Below are positions 32,140 to 41,763 of a DNA stretch of 64,000 nt, piece by piece. The notes beneath the pieces were generated by a model that worked only from the letters and a program-made list of their open reading frames with translations, made no database searches and was not told the DNA's origin. The position numbers were made by a program, and so were the translations under genes. The stretch's first letter is position 1. Every line of letters starts with the position of its first letter. Location of the stretch: contig NC_088952.1 of assembly GCF_010111755.1 (NCBI RefSeq), forward strand, positions 248,001 through 312,000, written 5' to 3'. The DNA is from Nakaseomyces glabratus. Its lineage: Eukaryota > Ascomycota > Saccharomycetes > Saccharomycetales > Saccharomycetaceae.

Positions 32140-32148
32140 CCACAGTTT
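32140..32148 (-). promoter_or_regulatory. Putative Met31/Met32 site, distal (MUP1)
   Basis: A full AAACTGTGG on the MUP1 strand, about 440 bp before the ATG, flanked by further A residues. This is the textbook Met31/Met32 element. Confidence 0.6.
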
Positions 32149-32220
32149 TTCATCTCTGGGCAGAACTTGATTCACTTGTGGGTTTGCAAGTGTCTATCTA
32201 TTGGTGTCTGTAACTGTCAA

Positions 32221-32270
32221 CTACTATATGCTACTATATGCTACTCTATGCTACTGTCTGTTACTGTCTG
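32221..32270 (+). repeat. Imperfect 10-bp tandem repeat, five units
   Basis: Units CTACTATATG (twice), CTACTCTATG, CTACTGTCTG, TTACTGTCTG, then a TG run. Noncoding, about 520 bp upstream of MUP1. Confidence 0.8.
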
Positions 32271-32646
32271 TGTGTGTGCATCTTCCAGCTTCGGAGTTAA
32301 ACACTTCCGGGTAACATACACAGTTTTCAGAGTATTACCAGATTCAGCCTGGATACCAGTGCAGTTCGAGCTTCTACAGTTCTGTGTGTGTGGGGGTGTC
32401 TTCCATCTCTGCCGGGATAGCTATTGCTGGGGAGAGAGGTTAGAGGGAGAGACTCCCCCCTAAACCCCACACACATATACTCATATACACAATACTATTA
32501 ATGCAGGCCATTGTGTGAAGGATAAACTTGGCAAATTGTGGGTGTTCGCTGTCTGTCTCTATCTTTTACTGCAGTTCTTCCCCAGCTGTACATCTGCTCT
32601 CTGCATCCCTGGTGCCGTGCCCATTACTGTGGAAACTATACTTCTG

Positions 32647-32683
32647 TGTGTGGTACCTGCTATGTGTGGTACCTGCTATGTGT
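32647..32683 (+). repeat. 16-bp direct repeat, two perfect copies plus a partial one
   Basis: TGTGTGGTACCTGCTA occurs twice in tandem, then TGTGT. Noncoding, between MUP1 and the ATG33/SCM4 homologue. Confidence 0.8.
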
Positions 32684-33016
32684 TGGATACTTCTCTACTC
32701 AGCCATCGTAGGACAGCAATAAAGTGCCACGGCTAGTTCCTTATTGGGATAGTTTACCTTGTTACCCGGAGTATCTTGTGGTACGTTATATCGTGACTTA
32801 TACGTATTTGATGCCTTGATACTTACGCAAGTAATATCAATTCTCAGCTTAACCACTATGCTCCTTTATGTCCCGCTTTCTCATGCTATATTCAAAGTAA
32901 TCTCAAGTACCAAGGATATTTGTTTCATTGTTTGTGTGTTTATTTTTTCTTCAAGAATATAGATATATAAAAGCTAAAAACTTATGAAATCTTTCAAGAG
33001 TGTCAAAAAAAAAAAG

Positions 33017-33667
33017 CTATAAATGTTCGCCAGAAACACCAATCACTGATTGAATGAATCCTACTGTAGCAATGACAGCTGTAGCTACAGCACGTACCTT
33101 GATAGACTGGGTCTCTCTCCTGACAACTTCGTCGGCCTTCTGCTTCTCAAAGTCCTTCTCGGCTTGTGCAATGGTCTTCTCAATACCGAGATCAACCACA
33201 CTCTCGCTTAGTTCTCCACCGTTCTCTGCACCAACTGCTGCTGCTGCTGCATAGGATATCTCTGCTTTGTCTGAAGTCTGGGCTGCATCTTGGCCTACTG
33301 GTGGAGGGCTGTGCTTCTCATCGGTGATCTTGGTCTCCTTCAAGTTGCGGAGTTGCTTCAACCAGTATCTCTTGGACAGGAACATGTATAGCGATGTGGC
33401 AGGCCCTGTTAGTGCCGCGTAGACCAGGTATGGGTGTCTAGCATACCCGGGCGAGCTGAAGTATACCAGACCAAAGACAACAGTCGCAACAACGTTTAGA
33501 CCAGTGCCCACTTTGCACAGCAACGTCCTGACCAAGTCGTGCTTGGAATCATTGGTTGGAGTGACTCTGTCGTTCACAACCAGTAGTGTGCCCGCACTCA
33601 CGATACCCGCATATAACCCTAGCGAGGAAATAGCAATACCTTTAGTAACTGTTAAGCATGTAGACAT
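33017..33667 (-). CDS. ATG33: Atg33/Scm4 family mitochondrial outer-membrane protein
   Basis: 216 aa (S. cerevisiae Atg33 197 aa, Scm4 187 aa). Atg33 is a mitochondrial outer-membrane protein needed for mitophagy, mainly in stationary phase; Scm4 is its duplicate, first found as a cdc4 suppressor. Four hydrophobic segments: about 5-30, 54-72, 80-97 and 190-210. The central part (about 115-180) is hydrophilic with an Ala run (AAAAAVGAENGG) and a charged helix (AEKDFEKQKADEVVRRETQSIK). Conserved-looking start MSTCLTVTKGIAISSLGLYAG. In S. cerevisiae ATG33 (YLR356W) directly neighbours RSC2, and SCM4 is near MUP1, so the sequence alone cannot decide; the ILV5/TAL1 side favours ATG33. It is the last conserved gene before the mannosyltransferase array. 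Confidence 0.82.
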   Translation of the reverse strand: MSTCLTVTKGIAISSLGLYAGIVSAGTLLVVNDRVTPTNDSKHDLVRTLLCKVGTGLNVVATVVFGLVYFSSPGYARHPYLVYAALTGPATSLYMFLSKRYWLKQLRNLKETKITDEKHSPPPVGQDAAQTSDKAEISYAAAAAVGAENGGELSESVVDLGIEKTIAQAEKDFEKQKADEVVRRETQSIKVRAVATAVIATVGFIQSVIGVSGEHL

Positions 33668-34343
33668 CTTTGTTATTCGTGACTTCTATACACTGTTTAA
33701 TTTTCTTGCCTTTTCAATGTATGTTTCAAGATATATCTTTGTTCAGTAAGAATATTAATACCTATATTTTATATACCCCAGCTCCAGTATAATTATTACT
33801 GAAGTCCAAACAATTAATAGTCAACTACCCCCCTTGCTTCCCGGTTGTTATTAGAACCCAGTAATCTGCTCTTCACCTCCCTCATCGCCCTGAACAAATT
33901 AAAATCCCTAAAAAAATAACCTGGGAAAGGCTAATTCGATTGCTAACAAGAGACAAGAAATTTGACGTACAATGCAAGACACTTTCTCTTTTACGGTGCT
34001 AAGGGTATGATGAAGTGATGACAAGGGCAACTATCGGGTTAATGAGACACTCTCCCTTCGTATTCTTGACTTGCGGGTCTTACAGTATCTCAAGAACACT
34101 ATCTTTTATGTCTTATGGTCCCATGATCTCTAATATCATAAAGAGCTGCAAAATTGCATCTGAGATATACTCTCAGCTCTGGTATACGGGTATGTCATTG
34201 AACTCCTAGGTATATTTCAGCAAATGTATGTTGTGACTAAGTACAAATTTATTAATATGCTAAATTGTTACATTAATATTTCCATTTTGGTTTTAGATAG
34301 ATATTAAAAATAGCAAATAAAAGATCAGAAACGCCAAACTCCT
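33668..34343. other. Intergenic ATG33 to first BMT gene
   Basis: ATG33 promoter and 3' end of the first array gene. AT-rich. A GCTCTTCACCT near 33868-33878 loosely resembles the reverse of the 11-bp element found upstream of three BMT genes. No gene seen. Confidence 0.4.
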
Positions 34344-36194
34344 TCAACTAACCCAAGGGATTTCCCTGTCGGGAACTCGTTCTGCTCCATACTTGTCGCA
34401 GTGTTCTCTCAAATGTGAGCATACGCATTTTGGAGGTTTACCGACCTTGGCAGCCAAATCATCAGCATTCCAATCTAGGAATTTGGCGTCGGAACCATCC
34501 CGCAATATCTTTAAAATATAGTCAAGGACCCCTCTCACAGTCAGAATGTAACTAGTGCAATCAGATTCACTGAAGGACAGCTCCATGTAATCCTCGTATG
34601 AATCGTTTTCGTGATCATGCGATATAATGTTCCATGATGAAATGGAGTTCGGGGACATGACGTTGACATGAACCATAAAACTGGTCTCTCTGTCCCATCC
34701 TAGCACTTCCCGGTCAAAATGTAAAGCACTGGATAGAGACAGTAGATTGTATTTACCGTCTTTCTCTTCCATTATAACGAGATGTGGTCTATAGAAATCA
34801 GTAGCCCCACCACATTTTTTTATATGGCTCTTGATCATGCCAACCCAGAGTTTCCGACCATCTAGTTCAGGTATACCTTGTGGCACTCGGATAAATGAGG
34901 ACCCACCTCTCAAATCCTTGAATTCAACCTTCTTGAGACTGTCTATCTCGTTTGCCTTAAACACAAAGATGCACCTTCCGTCATCAAGAGAACAGCGCAA
35001 TATTGTAGTAGGAATCATGTATTGAATCACATGAACGAACCCACGGGATCCATCTGAGGAAGCATCACCCTCATGAAAGAATGGAGTCCAATTCTTTTGT
35101 GTTCCAGAAATGGAGAATGTTTTGTCGACTAGCGGCACGATAGGATTGATTTTCCTGTGCGGTAGTATCACAAACATCAACCTTCTATCATAGTTTTTAT
35201 CATTCATGTTGTATGCCACTAGAGGTTCTTGCTTTCCATCTGTATTCGTCCTAACAATTACCTTTGGGTCTTCAGGACCCATAAAGTCCAAGTTCCCTTT
35301 GTTTTTGAATGGGATATCTAGAATTGTTGGGTAGACTCTAAAATATTTATCAGTAAGTTCCTGTTTCTCCTCCTCTGCTAGCATTGCTCTCTCTTCTCTA
35401 TTCTTGATACAAGAGTTGGTATCGGCTTCTTGGTTTGACTCTATACCACCTTCTTCTACGTTGGTATAGCAATCCTCTTCAACGTTATACTTCTCATCTA
35501 TGGCTTTCAGTTGTTCCTCGAAATCTTCTGGTGTCTCTACATCTAGGTACTTGATACGTTTTCCATACAGCTCATTCCAATCTTTATCAAATGCTTGGGC
35601 GGTAATCAACGATACTGACGGGTGTGCTCTGTTCCTTCCCTTAGATATGATTAATCTGCTGAAGGCAACATAGCATTGTTCTTGCTCTAGCCATTCTGCG
35701 GTGGTTCCGAACATAAACCACTTATTCTTGAACGTTGATTCTATGGGCTCATCTCCCGCCATACCTTCCAGGAACTTATATATCCTTGCGTTGGTATTTT
35801 TGATTATTTCATTAAATACTTTAAAATTGGGTCTAATGGGGTACGTGACATTACCATGCTCTAGCATGGCATCATGTTCTATATGTTTGCACGATTGCAA
35901 CTCATCTATATCCGTTGGTATGGGACGATTCCCCAGATAGTTGACAAATTTGAACTGTTTGTAATCCATCTTCCTGAAATTACTCACCATGTGTGCTAAC
36001 GTCTTGCGGTTCTTCCAAGACATGTCGTGCGAACCCTCAGTCTCGCAGGTAGTATTGCGCGATGTGGATATTGTCCTCTCGTATACATCCGGTATTGTAC
36101 TCAGCGACAGCAGACATAGCACAGAGACTATCGCAAGCACCACCAGCCTCCACGTCACACGCCAAGGTTTCTTCTCACCGAACAGGAGAGACAT
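34344..36194 (-). CDS. BMT: Beta-1,2-mannosyltransferase (GT91/BMT family), array gene 1
   Basis: 616 aa from the ATG at 36194; further upstream the frame has only a TTG. The family, named from Candida albicans BMT/WRY genes, adds beta-1,2-linked mannose to cell-wall mannan and phospholipomannan in the Golgi. Type II membrane protein: about 12 cytosolic residues (MSLLFGEKKPWR), one membrane segment (about 14-31), a short stem, then the catalytic domain. Shared blocks: FMFGTTAEWLE (here TT, SS in the other four), AQAFDKDWNELYGKRIKYLD, MGPEDPKVIVR (about 303), PHRKINPIVPLVDK, FYRPHLVIMEE, MSPNSISSWN, and a C-terminal CVCSHLREHC. A Glu-rich, Cys-containing linker (about 240-285) is the most variable part. 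One of five tandem paralogues, probably within C. glabrata BMT2-BMT6; the number cannot be set from sequence alone. Confidence 0.9.
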   Translation of the reverse strand: MSLLFGEKKPWRVTWRLVVLAIVSVLCLLSLSTIPDVYERTISTSRNTTCETEGSHDMSWKNRKTLAHMVSNFRKMDYKQFKFVNYLGNRPIPTDIDELQSCKHIEHDAMLEHGNVTYPIRPNFKVFNEIIKNTNARIYKFLEGMAGDEPIESTFKNKWFMFGTTAEWLEQEQCYVAFSRLIISKGRNRAHPSVSLITAQAFDKDWNELYGKRIKYLDVETPEDFEEQLKAIDEKYNVEEDCYTNVEEGGIESNQEADTNSCIKNREERAMLAEEEKQELTDKYFRVYPTILDIPFKNKGNLDFMGPEDPKVIVRTNTDGKQEPLVAYNMNDKNYDRRLMFVILPHRKINPIVPLVDKTFSISGTQKNWTPFFHEGDASSDGSRGFVHVIQYMIPTTILRCSLDDGRCIFVFKANEIDSLKKVEFKDLRGGSSFIRVPQGIPELDGRKLWVGMIKSHIKKCGGATDFYRPHLVIMEEKDGKYNLLSLSSALHFDREVLGWDRETSFMVHVNVMSPNSISSWNIISHDHENDSYEDYMELSFSESDCTSYILTVRGVLDYILKILRDGSDAKFLDWNADDLAAKVGKPPKCVCSHLREHCDKYGAERVPDREIPWVS

Positions 36195-37102
36195 AGTTGT
36201 CTTTGTCTTTAGCTGTTTTATATATAAAGATATATATATTTTATACTGAAGGGCTCTTATTAATTGCAATCCCCAAGGACTAAGCTAATATTCAACCTTA
36301 TTATATTATATTTGTTTTCATAAATAGAGACAGAGCTTTGTTCAAGAACTAGGAAGTACTTTTACACTCCCCATGGGGCAATATTGAACAGTAAAGCAAA
36401 CAAAACTGACTCTATTGCGATGCCCTCTGCACTTTAAGGAAATTGGACCCTCATTTGACTGCACAGACAGAATTTACTGATCTACGGTTTGAATGCAGCC
36501 AATGCAAAAAAAAACGCTCCTACGGCAGTTTGTCTCGGAGTTACTTTGCAACAATGTTTCCACAAAAGATAAGGAACACACAAAGCAAGCAGCTACTACG
36601 GTTTCTGAGAAGCAGCAGAATTATTGTTCATTTCCTTCTCATACTAGCACTTCTTCCTTCCCCTTCCCCCCCCCACCTTACAGTAAACGCCCCCTAGCAA
36701 ACGACCCACCAGTCCCACACAAACAGCGATTTGGCCCTGTGCCCACCATTGCCCAGCTTTCCCAACCGTTGCGTTCCACTGCACCTTAGATAAACCGCAG
36801 AGGAGATCTGGTACAGGCTCTTTTTCGAAGGAATGATTTCGCAGGTGAGGAGGTGAGGAGTGGGGTGGTGAGCTCGGTACAATGAGCCTTCTGGACCCTT
36901 GGAAGGGAAAGCAGCGTCATGGCATTTGTGCTTCCTGCTCCTACGCCAAGTGGACTACCCGAATACAATAACAGCTATAAATACACGTTCTTTGTGCTGA
37001 ATTAAGAGGGTCTTGGGTCTAGATTAAGTATTTATATACTATTATGTCTAACTTTTTACATAAATTACTGTAACCATAATCTCTTTCTCTATTATTTTAA
37101 GC
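36195..37102. other. Intergenic between BMT genes 1 and 2
   Basis: Promoter of array gene 1. Holds a TATATATAAAG-rich stretch 30-50 bp before the ATG, a 9-base C run (36666-36674), a G/T/A-rich patch at 36843-36871 that includes the shared AGGTGAGGAGT, and a TATAAATA near 36976. No intact or broken gene recognised. Confidence 0.5.
36851..36861. promoter_or_regulatory. Shared 11-bp element AGGTGAGGAGT, copy 1
   Basis: About 660 bp upstream of array gene 1. Identical 11-mers occur upstream of array genes 3 and 4. A partial second copy (AGGTGAGG) abuts it on the left. Role unknown. Confidence 0.4.
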
Positions 37103-38920
37103 TCACGTCTTTGGACGGAGTTTGCCGTACGCCTCGCAATGCTCTCTCAGATGGGTGAGTACACAGGCCGGTGCGGTTCCGAGTCTGAGACCCAAATCCT
37201 TGGACTCCCAATCTACACTTTCACTGTCTCCTAGTACTTGTAAGATGTAGTTCAGCATGCCTCTAACCACAATAACACTACTGTTACAATCTGCCTCACT
37301 GAATGAAATCTCCATGTAGTCTTCGTACTTGGAATGGACATGCGAGACAATATGCCACGATGCAATTGAATTTGGGGACATGATATTGACGTGGTACATC
37401 GCTGAGCTGTGCATATCCCAGCTTAGCACTTCACGATCAAAGTGTATCGCACTAGAGTACGACAAGATATTGAACTTGCCATCAGTCTCCTCCATTAGTA
37501 CCACATGGGGTCTATAGAATTGAGAAGCACCCCCACAGTTGTTTAAGTGGCTCTTGATGATACTGATCCAGACCTTCCGACCATTTAGCTCAGGTATCTC
37601 TGGTACCCGCCTAAATGACGTCCCGCCTCTCAAATCCTTGAGCTCTTTTTGTAACTTATTGATCTTCTCCCCTCTGAATACATACATACACACCCCATCA
37701 TCAAGAGAGCATCTCAATATCGTTGTAGGGATAATATGTAATGCAACATGAATGAACCCACGAGACCCATCCTTAGTAACATCACCATCGTTGATGAAAG
37801 GCGTCCAGTTCTTCTGTGGCCCAGATATACTGAATTCGTCGTCAATCAAGGGCACTATAGGATTTATCTTCCGATGTGGCATAACGGCAAACATTATTCT
37901 TCTATCGTAGTTGTCATCGTCCATATTATAGACAACTACGGGTTCATGTCGTCCGTCTGCATTTCTTCTGATAATGACTTTGGGATCTTCAGGACCTCTA
38001 TAACTAACCTCTCCCGTTAGCTTGAATGGTATATCTAACACAGTAGGATAGACTCTAAAATACCTATCAATCAGCATACGTTTCTCAGTTTCAGCAAGCT
38101 CCTTTACATCATCACTAATTGGTGTGCATTTACTTGTTCCTTCAGAGTTAATATCTGATTTTGTATACCCACCATCCTCTTCTCTTCCCAGACACTCCTC
38201 AACAATGTTATACTTGGCATTTATTGCTTTCAATTGTTCATCAAAGTCTTCGGGTGTTTCAATGTCTACATATTTGATACGTTTGTTGTACAACTCATTC
38301 CAATCTTTGTCAAACGCTTGGGCTGCTATCAGTGATACTGACGCTCGCGTACGAGTGTCCCAGTCAGATATGATAAGTCTGCTATAAGAAACATAGCACT
38401 GTTCTTCTTCTAGCCATTCTGCAGAAGATCCAAACATGAACCATTTTTTAGCAAACGTAGTATCAATGGGCTTGCCATTGGTAAGCTCTTGTAAAAACTT
38501 ATATAATCGGGACTTCGGGTGGTTGATTGACTCACTGAAAACTGTGTAATTTGGAATGATGGGAACCGTGGAGTTACTGTATTCCAAACTGGCCTTGCTA
38601 TTATAATTACAAGGTTCATCCTGATTGAACCCAGATGGTATCGCTTGATTGCCCATAAAGTTAACGAATTCAAATGTTCTAAATACCTTATTTCTGAAAT
38701 TACCAATTTTCTGATCTAGTGTAATCTGCTGCGCTAAAAGTGGATCATAAGTTTTGGACTCATCAGTAACTTTTCGCTGCAGAGAAGGAGATTCCCTGTA
38801 CATACTAGGAATTCTGCCGAGAATTAGAAGCCATAGCACGCTTGCAATCACTAGCACCAATAATCTCCTAGCAAAACGTTTCCTAGATACATTTTTCTTA
38901 AAAACAGAAAGAGCTCGCAT
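37103..38920 (-). CDS. BMT: Beta-1,2-mannosyltransferase (GT91/BMT family), array gene 2
   Basis: 605 aa from the ATG at 38920. Membrane anchor at about 17-36 after a basic cytosolic tail (FKKNVSRKRFARR). The blocks FMFGSSAEWLEEEQCYV, AQAFDKDWNELYNKRIKYVD, PHRKINPIVPLIDD, QFYRPHVVLMEE and MSPNSIASWH are kept. Differences from its neighbours: the conserved MGPEDPKV reads RGPEDPKV, and the VPQGIPELDGRK block is shortened to VPEIPELNGRK with two residues missing. Whether these affect activity cannot be judged from sequence. The end CVLTHLREHC keeps the terminal cysteine. The linker carries CLGREEDGGYTKSD with a second Cys further on. No frameshift or stop, so it reads as a functional gene. Confidence 0.9.
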   Translation of the reverse strand: MRALSVFKKNVSRKRFARRLLVLVIASVLWLLILGRIPSMYRESPSLQRKVTDESKTYDPLLAQQITLDQKIGNFRNKVFRTFEFVNFMGNQAIPSGFNQDEPCNYNSKASLEYSNSTVPIIPNYTVFSESINHPKSRLYKFLQELTNGKPIDTTFAKKWFMFGSSAEWLEEEQCYVSYSRLIISDWDTRTRASVSLIAAQAFDKDWNELYNKRIKYVDIETPEDFDEQLKAINAKYNIVEECLGREEDGGYTKSDINSEGTSKCTPISDDVKELAETEKRMLIDRYFRVYPTVLDIPFKLTGEVSYRGPEDPKVIIRRNADGRHEPVVVYNMDDDNYDRRIMFAVMPHRKINPIVPLIDDEFSISGPQKNWTPFINDGDVTKDGSRGFIHVALHIIPTTILRCSLDDGVCMYVFRGEKINKLQKELKDLRGGTSFRRVPEIPELNGRKVWISIIKSHLNNCGGASQFYRPHVVLMEETDGKFNILSYSSAIHFDREVLSWDMHSSAMYHVNIMSPNSIASWHIVSHVHSKYEDYMEISFSEADCNSSVIVVRGMLNYILQVLGDSESVDWESKDLGLRLGTAPACVLTHLREHCEAYGKLRPKT

Positions 38921-39906
38921 TAGTCATATTATATTATATCAGTATACGCGAAATTTCATTGTCATAATAGTTGAACTACTTGACTTATGAAAAGAACTAT
39001 TACAACAACATTCAAGCCACTACAAGAATAGAAAAAATTATAAAATAAGCAGTGTGTATTTCCACTCACTCGACTTGTTCTACTCAAACAACCCCCAAGC
39101 TTGATGGGTTATAGACAAGTTTGCATACCTAATTACTGTGTGAGTGAGTCTAATTAGTGCCTGAAGTGGGATGATATGCAATTTAAGCACTTCCGAAATG
39201 TAGAATTAGAGAAAAAGTCGTATAAACAGTGCCAAAAAATTGTTGTTGCGATTTACCCAAAACAGTCACTGTATTAGATCCCAGATTCCACTGTAGTTGA
39301 TGCACGGATTCGATTGGAAGAAGTAAAAAAAGGAAACCCCATTGTCTTTCTTGCATAAGAATTAGCTCGAACCTTTTCCCTGAAAACAAGAGGCAATATA
39401 GAAACATGTCTCATCTACCATCTCAAGCTATGTTAAGTCAGTAAAGCTACAGTATGTCTATAATATTGATAGGCATCAGAGTGGCCATTCATATTAATAG
39501 ATTCTTAATCGTCCAAGTTCTAGTTTTTGAAACAAATCTAACTTCTTGGGTGATTGTAACCTAATCTATATCAACAAGTTTAAAAGTTACTAGTGTAAGC
39601 TGTTCCTTGATAAATTAGTAATTGCTGGGCTATTCTCTTTTACTAAACGAAGTCAGATCGACATCAACTGTTGAACAAATGCTACTTTGTAAAATCATGT
39701 GTGTAGAACAACAACCATTGGAGGTGTCCGTCGAATTTTTTTTTTTATAGCATGATTGCAGGAGTTGAAAGTATATTTCTTAAGTTATATAACTATCAAA
39801 CTCAATTGTACTTTAATGCAACTGACGAAAAACGACCGAGAAGAACGCATTTACGAGCCAATTCTTAATCTTTAACCTCATTTTGAGGATGATTCATGGA
39901 CAGGTA
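38921..39906. other. Intergenic between BMT genes 2 and 3
   Basis: Promoter of array gene 2. It has ACTCAAAC followed by AAGCTTGATGG (39082-39107), resembling the stretch at 44948-44992 upstream of array gene 4. The 11-bp element is absent. No gene remnant seen. Confidence 0.45.
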
Positions 39907-41763
39907 TCATTTACTCGGTTCTTTATGTAGCGCTCCATATTCTTTGCAATGCTCTTTCAGTTTAGAAATTACACATTTTGGTGCTGTTCCAACTCGAATA
40001 TCCAAATCGTTAGAGTCCCAATCCAAATATTTGGCGTCAGAGCTGTCTCTCAACACTTGCAGAATATAGTTTAGCATGCCTCTAACGGCCAGCACATAAC
40101 TCTTACAATCAGATTCACTAAACGACATCTCTATGTAGTCCTCATAGGAATCATTTTCATGATCATGTGAAACTACATTCCAACTCACAATGGAATTGGG
40201 GGACATTATATTGATATACTTCATTGATGTGGTTTTCATATCCCAACTTAGGACATCACGATGAAAATGTGATGGACTGGAAAGAGATATAAAGCTGTAT
40301 TTGCCGTCCCTCTCTTCCATTAAGACAAGATGTGGTCTATAAAAGTGTGTAGCACCTCCACAGCCAATTATGTGACTCTTGATCACACCAAGCCAAAGTT
40401 TGCGGCCGTCAAGTTCAGGTATTCCTTGTGGTACCCGAACAAAGGATGTTCCACCTCTTAAATCCTTGAACTGAGATTTCTTTAGTTTATCAATCTTATC
40501 TGCTCTAAATTCATAAGTACATTTACCATCGTCAAGCGAGCATTTTAACACCGTAATAGGCATGATATGCTGAACAATATGAACAAAACCACGAGATCCA
40601 TCTGCTACAGCATCTTCATCACGTATAAAAGGTGTCCAATTCTTTTGTGTTTCTGAGATGGAAAATTCTTTATCAACCAATGGAACGATGGGGTTGACCT
40701 TTCTATGCGGCATTACCATAAACATCAACCGTCTATCAAAATTTTTATCGTTCATATTATAAATTACTAAAGGCTCTTGTTCTCTATTGGCATTTCTTCG
40801 TATTATCACTTTTGGATCTTCTGGACCCATGAAACGCAAGTCTCCAGTAGTCTTAAATGGTATATCTATGACGGTTGGATATGTACGAAAGTACATGTCA
40901 ATAAGCTCTTGTTTCTCCATATCGGCAAGTCTAATTGATTCTTCACTTACTAATATACATGATTCTGACCCGTCAGGATCGCTCTGGGGTTCTAAGTAGC
41001 TACTATAGTCTTCTCTTTTACCAAGGCATTCTTCTGTAATGTTGTATTTAGTGTCAATTGATTTCAATTGCTCTTCAAAGTCATCTGGTGTTTCAACATC
41101 TAGGTATCTTATGCGCTTTCCGTAAAGTTCATTCCAGTCCTTGTCAAACGCCTGGGCGGCAATCAATGAAATTGAAGCTTGGTCACGAGCATTGGCCTCA
41201 GAGAGTATCAGCCTGCTATAAACAACGTAGCACTGTTCTTCCTCTAACCATTCTGCCGAAGAACCAAACATATACCACTTTTTCTTGAAAGTTGATTCGA
41301 TAGGTTTTCCCTTTGCCAGCTTCTTTAGAAAGTTGTAGAACCTTGAACTTGGCTGGTTCATGGAATCACTGAAAACTTTATAATTGGGAATGATAGGAAT
41401 AGTAATGTTACCATATTCCAACTTTGCATCATGTTCTATATGCTTGCATGACTCAACCATGTCTAATCCCTCAGGAATGGCGCGATTGCCCACATAGTTA
41501 ACAAGATCGAACTGCTTGTACTCCATCCTCCGAAAGTTTGTCACCATATGAGCCAGCGTCGTCTTGTTCTTCCATGACAATGCATCGTGAGACCCAGAGT
41601 CATCGGAAGTGGTATTGCTAGACATGAACAGAGACTTACCGTACATGTCCGGTGTAGTACCCAGCGATAGCAAGCATAGTACTGACACTATCGCCAGCAC
41701 AACCAGCCTCCAAGTGAAACCTCTACCAAGTCTCTTCTCACTACGAAAGCTAAAGGTCCCCAT
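39907..41763 (-). CDS. BMT: Beta-1,2-mannosyltransferase (GT91/BMT family), array gene 3
   Basis: 618 aa from the ATG at 41763. The N-terminus (MGTFSFRSEKRLGRGFTWR, then RLVVLAIVSVLCLLSLG) is nearly the same as in array gene 1 through the membrane segment, suggesting these two are close duplicates or exchanged sequence. Catalytic blocks: MFGSSAEWLEEEQCYVVYSR, AQAFDKDWNELYGKRIRYLD, MGPEDPKVIIRR, PHRKVNPIVPLVDKEFSIS, GGATHFYRPHLVLMEE, MSPNSIVSWNVVSHDHEND and the C-terminal CVISKLKEHC. Differs by FRTYPTVIDIPF where the others have FRVYPTVLDIPF. Full-length and uninterrupted. Asn-x-Ser/Thr sites near the stem (SNTTSD, KNKTT) fit a luminal glycoprotein. Confidence 0.9.
   Translation of the reverse strand: MGTFSFRSEKRLGRGFTWRLVVLAIVSVLCLLSLGTTPDMYGKSLFMSSNTTSDDSGSHDALSWKNKTTLAHMVTNFRRMEYKQFDLVNYVGNRAIPEGLDMVESCKHIEHDAKLEYGNITIPIIPNYKVFSDSMNQPSSRFYNFLKKLAKGKPIESTFKKKWYMFGSSAEWLEEEQCYVVYSRLILSEANARDQASISLIAAQAFDKDWNELYGKRIRYLDVETPDDFEEQLKSIDTKYNITEECLGKREDYSSYLEPQSDPDGSESCILVSEESIRLADMEKQELIDMYFRTYPTVIDIPFKTTGDLRFMGPEDPKVIIRRNANREQEPLVIYNMNDKNFDRRLMFMVMPHRKVNPIVPLVDKEFSISETQKNWTPFIRDEDAVADGSRGFVHIVQHIMPITVLKCSLDDGKCTYEFRADKIDKLKKSQFKDLRGGTSFVRVPQGIPELDGRKLWLGVIKSHIIGCGGATHFYRPHLVLMEERDGKYSFISLSSPSHFHRDVLSWDMKTTSMKYINIMSPNSIVSWNVVSHDHENDSYEDYIEMSFSESDCKSYVLAVRGMLNYILQVLRDSSDAKYLDWDSNDLDIRVGTAPKCVISKLKEHCKEYGALHKEPSK

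Larger units (their letters stand above)
31704..33016. other. Intergenic MUP1-ATG33, MUP1 promoter
   Basis: 1.3 kb, mostly the promoter of MUP1. It holds two AACTGTGG-type sites (listed), five imperfect 10-bp repeats (32221-32270) and a two-and-a-half copy 16-bp repeat (32647-32683). Short frames here show no credible protein. Confidence 0.55.
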
